Source: Avipropionibacterium sp050157065 (GTDB taxonomy: Bacteria; Actinomycetota; Actinomycetes; Propionibacteriales; Propionibacteriaceae). Taken from it: 64,000 nt of DNA. The notes under the pieces were generated by a model. The model was given only the letters and a program-made list of their open reading frames with translations. It was not told the origin of the DNA and searched no databases. The stretch lies in NCBI GenBank assembly GCA_050157065.1, contig CP189573.1. One strand, 5' to 3'. Position 1 is the first letter of the stretch. Each line of letters opens with the position of its first letter. The position numbers were made by a program, and so were the translations under genes. This document shows positions 60,321 to 64,000 of the stretch, one piece after another.

Positions 60321-60357
60321 CGCTGGTCCACGTCGCGTACGGGGTTACGGTGGTCCG

Positions 60358-61017
60358 GTGCAGACAACGGGTGACGTGGCGCAGGCCTACGACACGGTCG
60401 CCGCGGCGTACCACCGGTTGATCCCCGACCTGTCGGCCGAGTCCCACCTCGATCGCGCGATGTTGACCGCGTTCACCCATCACGTCGGTGATCACGATGA
60501 CCACACGGTGCTCGACGCCGGCTGCGGCACCGGCCGAGTGGTGCCCACGTTGACCGCCGCCGGGCTCCGGGTGACCGGGGTGGACCTGTCGGCGGAGATG
60601 CTGGCGGTCGCCCGATCCGTCAACCCGGACAGCGAATTCGCCGTCGCCGGCCTCGACCGGCTGCCCTTCGCGTCGGGCCGGTTCGGCGGGGTGCTCGCCT
60701 GGTACTCGCTGATCCACACCGCCCCGGCCGAGTTGCCCACCCTCGCCAGCGAGCTGGCCCGGGTGCTCGCCCCGGGTGGATTCCTGTTGGCCGGCTTCCA
60801 ACTCGGTGCGGGATCGCGGCTGATCACCGATGCGTACGGCCCGCGCATCGCCCTCACCGCCCACCGGTTCAGCCTCGACCTCGTCACCGAGGTGCTGGCC
60901 GGGGCAGGGTTGCAGCGGATCGCTGCCGCCGATCGGGAGCCCGCCGGGGAGGCGTACGGCCAGGGGTTCGTGCTGGCCAGGAAGGGCCACGTCGACGGCC
61001 GATCAGCGGCCGGTTAG
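60358..61017 (+). CDS. Class I SAM-dependent methyltransferase
   Basis: 219 aa from GTG 60358; TACGGT lies 6 nt upstream, again suggesting a leaderless start. Motif I is TVLDAGCGTGRVVPTL, the acidic loop is VTGVDLSAEMLAVA, and motif IV is FGGVLAWYSLIHT, followed by ARVLAPGGFLLAGF. This is a typical UbiE/methyltransferase-11 protein with unknown acceptor. Confidence 0.88.
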   Translation: MQTTGDVAQAYDTVAAAYHRLIPDLSAESHLDRAMLTAFTHHVGDHDDHTVLDAGCGTGRVVPTLTAAGLRVTGVDLSAEMLAVARSVNPDSEFAVAGLDRLPFASGRFGGVLAWYSLIHTAPAELPTLASELARVLAPGGFLLAGFQLGAGSRLITDAYGPRIALTAHRFSLDLVTEVLAGAGLQRIAAADREPAGEAYGQGFVLARKGHVDGRSAAG

Positions 61018-61020
61018 CCT
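61015..61020 (+). promoter_or_regulatory. Leaderless -10 box for the YwaF-like gene
   Basis: TAGCCT followed by 7 nt and GTG 61028. The box contains the TAG stop of the methyltransferase gene. Confidence 0.4.
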
Positions 61021-61027
61021 CCTACCC

Positions 61028-61771
61028 GTGAGCCCGGAGCTGCAGGACCTGCTGTTCACCTCGTACGGCCCCGTCCACCGGACCATGGTCGCCCTGACCG
61101 CGGTCGGTTCGGTGGTGATGGTGTGGCTCGGTCGTCGGCACCGGGGGACCCCGATGGCGACCACCTTCTCCCGCGGTTTCGGGATCGTGATGGCGGTCGT
61201 CACGGTCGGGTTCTTCCTGCTGTGGTTGTGGCCGTCTCTGTTCAACCTCGACCAGTCGTTGCCACTGCACTTCAGCGACGTGCTGCGGTTCATGGCCGCG
61301 CTGGCGCTGCTGACCCACCGCAGACTGCCGGTAGCGGTGACCTACTACTGGGGGTTGACGCTCAACATCCAGTCCCTGCTGACACCCGACCTCACGCCGA
61401 TGGTGCTTCCGGCGGCAGAGTTCGTGTCGTACTGGCTCCAGCACATCATGATCATGTGGGCGGTCTGCTACCTGACCTGGGGGTTGAAGCTGGCCCCGGA
61501 CTGGCGCAGCTACCGCCTCACACTGGTGTTCACCCTCGGCTTCGCAGCCGTGGTGTTCACCATCAATTCGGTCCTGGGCACCAACTACGCCTACCTGAAC
61601 CGCAAGCCGGCCAGCACGTCGGCGCTGGACCTGTTGGGTGGCTGGCCGCTGTACCTGCTGGTCGTGCTGGTGCTGATGATCGTGGTCTGGGGACTCATGA
61701 CGTGGCCATGGACGCGAAGATCGCGGACGGCGGCCGAAGCGGAGACCTTACCGGCGTCGGTCCGCAGCTGA
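61028..61771 (+). CDS. TIGR02206/YwaF family integral membrane protein
   Basis: 247 aa, GTG start. About six membrane segments. The conserved blocks SLPLHFSDVLRFMAALALLTHR, WGLTLNIQSLLTPDL, FVSYWLQHIMIMWAVCYL and TNYAYLNRKPASTSALDLLGGWPLYL identify the YwaF family (function unknown). It ends before a strong terminator shared with the convergent lyase gene. Confidence 0.92.
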   Translation: MSPELQDLLFTSYGPVHRTMVALTAVGSVVMVWLGRRHRGTPMATTFSRGFGIVMAVVTVGFFLLWLWPSLFNLDQSLPLHFSDVLRFMAALALLTHRRLPVAVTYYWGLTLNIQSLLTPDLTPMVLPAAEFVSYWLQHIMIMWAVCYLTWGLKLAPDWRSYRLTLVFTLGFAAVVFTINSVLGTNYAYLNRKPASTSALDLLGGWPLYLLVVLVLMIVVWGLMTWPWTRRSRTAAEAETLPASVRS

Positions 61772-61792
61772 CGCCTCCGCGGGAACGGCGCT

Positions 61793-61829
61793 GGCGCCCT
61801 CGACCGACCACCGACCGGTCGAGGGCGCC
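61793..61829. terminator. Bidirectional hairpin terminator
   Basis: GGCGCCCTCGACCG (61793-61806), 9-nt loop, CGGTCGAGGGCGCC (61816-61829): perfect 14-bp arms placed 21 bp after the YwaF-like stop and 5 bp from the lyase stop. Confidence 0.75.
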
Positions 61830-61834
61830 GGCGG

Positions 61835-64000
61835 TCAGCCCGCCAGCTGGCGTTGCCAGCCCTCGGCGGTACCGGCCAGCCAGCCGTACGCCTGCTCACT
61901 CAACGCGGCCCTGATCGGGGCGGTGTCGATCTTGGCGACGATCTCACCGACCGTGTCCTGAGCCGCGGCCGTCCGACCCGCCTCGGCGTGGCGCGCCGCC
62001 ACGTCGACCAGACTGCTGATGGCACGGCCGCCGGCGCCGTCAAGCGCGGTGCGGAACTGGGTGTACAGCTCCCGCAGTCGTGCCGCCGCGTCGGTCGGTT
62101 CGGTGACCCGCAAGGGGATCCGGACGGCCCGTCCGTCGGCCAGGTCGTAGGTGAACCCCTTGTCGAAGTCCTTCGGATCGACATAGGCCCTGACGGGTGT
62201 GACGTTGCCGATCGACAGCACGGCCTGGGTCGCCGACCAGGACGACACCGCCTCGATCCGGTAGACCGCATTGCGGACCCCGTCGTCGTCGACGAACACG
62301 TACCGGCCCACCAGGTCGTCGGCGGTGACCTGCGGTGTCTGCTCCCCGTCCAAGGTGACGGTGATCGAGTTCTCATCACTCAACTCCCGGGTGAACGATG
62401 CCACCGAACCGGTCAGCCCGGCAAGCTCGCCGAACACCGGCCCGAACTCGGTCCCGTCCATCAGTCGAACCGTGTCCTCGGTGCCCGGTCGGGTCGTCAG
62501 CACCCCCAGCCGGCCACGGAACCGGAGGCCGTCGACCAGATAGGTCTGCGCCGGATCGATGGCATGCACGATCGTGTCCACCCGGCCGCCGGGCAGGCTG
62601 ACCCGGACGGCCCGGACCTCCTGCGGCGAGGTCGCCGCCCCGTCGAGCGTGGTGACCGGGACCACCTCGGCACCCTGCACGATCCGTTCACCACGATAGG
62701 GCTCGATCACCCCGGTGAAGGTCGATTCACCCGTCGACGCCGACTTCGCCAACAGGTAGCGCAGCTGCTCCGGGTTGCCCGGCTTGTTCTGCGGCGGCTC
62801 ACAGTTCGCCAATGCGACGTCATCATGATCACCGAGCAGCGTCAGCCGGAGGTTGACGTCGGTCTGGGCGTCCGCGCCGCCACCGTGCACGTTCCAGGTG
62901 TCCTTCAACTGCTGCCAGGTCACCGAGAAGTCGCCGGTGGCACCGGTTCGTCGGTCGACGTCGTAGAAGTAGCTGAACCCGGTCGGGTCGTTCACGGTGT
63001 CGTCGTACGGGACGGTCGGGCCGGCGTAGCTGCCGACGTACTTCCCGGCACCGTCCTGCTGCGGAGTCAGCTCGACCCCTTCGGCGACGACCGAGGTGGC
63101 GTCCATCGAGTGGAAGCTGTACAGGTGCCGTTCGCCACCGCGGACCCGGAACAGGTCGACCAGGTAGGACTCGTCCTCGTCGATCCGTATAGTCACCAAG
63201 GTCCGCCGGTACTGCTCCACCTGGCTGTACGCCTGCGGTGTGTCGACCTCGACCACCTGGACGTCCGCGCCGACGTCGATCAACTTCGGGAAGCCGACCA
63301 CGACGCTGCTCTGTGGGTTGTCGTCGACCACCACGGTGTTGTGGCTGATCGTGTTCAACACCAACGACCGGCGGTGCATGTCGATCGAGTTCGCATACCG
63401 CGGGTAGCCCATGTCGGGCAGCAGGTCCATGCCGTACGCGTAGTGGTTGATGTTGAGGTTGTCCCGGTGGCCGTGACCGGTGTTGCGGCCGAAGTAGAGC
63501 CAGCTGCCTCGCTGGCTGCCATGATCGACATCGCCCGGGTCGGCCGGGCCGACCATCAGCGAGCGCAGGCCACACTTGAGCCCGGGCACGGCTTCCACGA
63601 GCTCGAACCGGATGTCATGATCACCCGCAGCAAGATCAACTGCGCCGATCTGTCGGACGTCGGCACCGGCTCCGGCGAACGAGAACCGATCGGCGACCAC
63701 GGTCCCGTCCAGGGTGATCCGGTAGACGCCGTAGCTGCCGGCGGTCCAGACGTTGAGACTCAGGGTGTCGGCGATCGGCCGCTCCAAGGTGAACCGGAAG
63801 GTGACGTTGTCGCCGACCGCTGTCGCCTCGAACTGCATGGTGCCGTTCGACTCGAAGTACTTGGTCGGCTGGGTCTGCTCGGTGATCGTCATCCCCGAGA
63901 ACGACTGCTCCACGGCAGGCACCGGCGGCGCGGCGGGCAGCTCGCCGTCCCGGAGTGCGGCGAAGCCGTACCCGGTGAGCACCCCGGACGGTTCCTGCCA
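61835..64000 (-). CDS. Heparinase II/III-like polysaccharide lyase, N-terminus beyond the window
   Basis: The reverse frame is open from the stop at 61835 to the right edge (at least 721 codons); GTG 63982 is only an internal codon. The heparinase II/III beta-sandwich is marked by NTGHGHRDNLNINHYAYGMDLLPDMGYP and then NTISHNTVVVDDN, with catalytic-type His residues. A jelly-roll-like insert (YFESNGTMQFEATAVGDNVTFRF) lies before it. The expected (alpha/alpha) toroid is outside the window. It cleaves acidic polysaccharides by beta-elimination, substrate unknown. The codon use TTGATCTTGC, GTGATCATGAC near 63618 differs from its surroundings. Confidence 0.88.
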   Translation of the reverse strand, partial: WQEPSGVLTGYGFAALRDGELPAAPPVPAVEQSFSGMTITEQTQPTKYFESNGTMQFEATAVGDNVTFRFTLERPIADTLSLNVWTAGSYGVYRITLDGTVVADRFSFAGAGADVRQIGAVDLAAGDHDIRFELVEAVPGLKCGLRSLMVGPADPGDVDHGSQRGSWLYFGRNTGHGHRDNLNINHYAYGMDLLPDMGYPRYANSIDMHRRSLVLNTISHNTVVVDDNPQSSVVVGFPKLIDVGADVQVVEVDTPQAYSQVEQYRRTLVTIRIDEDESYLVDLFRVRGGERHLYSFHSMDATSVVAEGVELTPQQDGAGKYVGSYAGPTVPYDDTVNDPTGFSYFYDVDRRTGATGDFSVTWQQLKDTWNVHGGGADAQTDVNLRLTLLGDHDDVALANCEPPQNKPGNPEQLRYLLAKSASTGESTFTGVIEPYRGERIVQGAEVVPVTTLDGAATSPQEVRAVRVSLPGGRVDTIVHAIDPAQTYLVDGLRFRGRLGVLTTRPGTEDTVRLMDGTEFGPVFGELAGLTGSVASFTRELSDENSITVTLDGEQTPQVTADDLVGRYVFVDDDGVRNAVYRIEAVSSWSATQAVLSIGNVTPVRAYVDPKDFDKGFTYDLADGRAVRIPLRVTEPTDAAARLRELYTQFRTALDGAGGRAISSLVDVAARHAEAGRTAAAQDTVGEIVAKIDTAPIRAALSEQAYGWLAGTAEGWQRQLAG

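Noticed and set aside
1..64000. Prophage, integrative element or genomic island
   Set aside because: No integrase, transposase, tRNA-flanked repeat or phage gene was found. The inverted repeats at 1291 and 33753 have no adjacent mobility gene.

Overview
The DNA is very GC-rich, at roughly 70% by eye. Its gene content is typical of Actinomycetota: a DUF222/HNH protein, a SigE-family and an ECF42-like sigma factor, F420-type LLM oxidoreductases, twin-arginine lipoprotein signals and many ATGA start/stop overlaps. Many starts are GTG, and several look leaderless, with a TAnnnT box 7 nt before the start codon. A soil or plant-associated Propionibacteriales-type organism would fit, but I cannot fix the genus. 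I saw no tRNA, rRNA, CRISPR array, integrase or transposase.

Most of the window is a chromosomal region for taking up and breaking down unusual sugars and sugar acids. It has four ABC importer sets, each a binding protein plus two permeases, and no ATPase gene. (1) 1468-5033 (-) is an LplABC-type importer. It is divergent from 5100-8524 (+), which encodes a sialidase-like hydrolase, an NAL/DHDPS-family enzyme, a GntR regulator and an SGNH esterase; an 18-bp palindrome lies between the two operons. PhoD follows at 8646. (2) 10308-16800 (+) encodes an IclR regulator, an importer, a PhyH-family oxygenase and a YtcJ-like amidohydrolase. It converges on KDPG aldolase and a KDG-type kinase (16802-18390, -). 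(3) 35356-42087 (+) encodes an importer, a GH78-like enzyme, a hydroxyacid dehydrogenase and a GntR regulator, behind a strong promoter and palindrome. (4) 45081-50482 (-) encodes an importer, an enolase-superfamily dehydratase and an IclR regulator. The palindrome in front of it recurs before a DapA-like/YesL pair (43491-45097, +).

Between these lie a SigE sigma factor with a DUF4232 lipoprotein-like partner (18492-19948), and a LarA-like racemase with an IlvD/Edd dehydratase (19959-23021, -). Then come an FAD monooxygenase (23083-24543), an ECF42-like sigma factor with a YCII protein and a matching promoter (24504-26198, -), and a ROK repressor. A DUF2264 glycosidase and an alpha-L-rhamnosidase converge at 29730, followed by a dicarboxylate symporter and a second LarA-like gene (33850-35262, -).

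The right part (50669-64000) holds a YczE-like membrane protein, a second sugar-acid dehydratase with an SDR, and two methyltransferases. It also holds an LLM-hemerythrin fusion, a DUF1697 protein, a PhyH/epimerase/hydratase operon divergent from an AraC regulator, a YwaF-like membrane protein, and a heparinase II/III-like polysaccharide lyase cut by the right edge.

An overall reading (inference): glycosidases and lyases release rhamnosyl, uronyl or sialyl-like units. The importers bring in oligomers or acids. The dehydratases (IlvD/Edd and two MR-type enolases), helped by LarA-type epimerases, make 2-keto-3-deoxy acids. DapA-like aldolases, or KDG kinase plus KDPG aldolase, cleave these to central metabolites.
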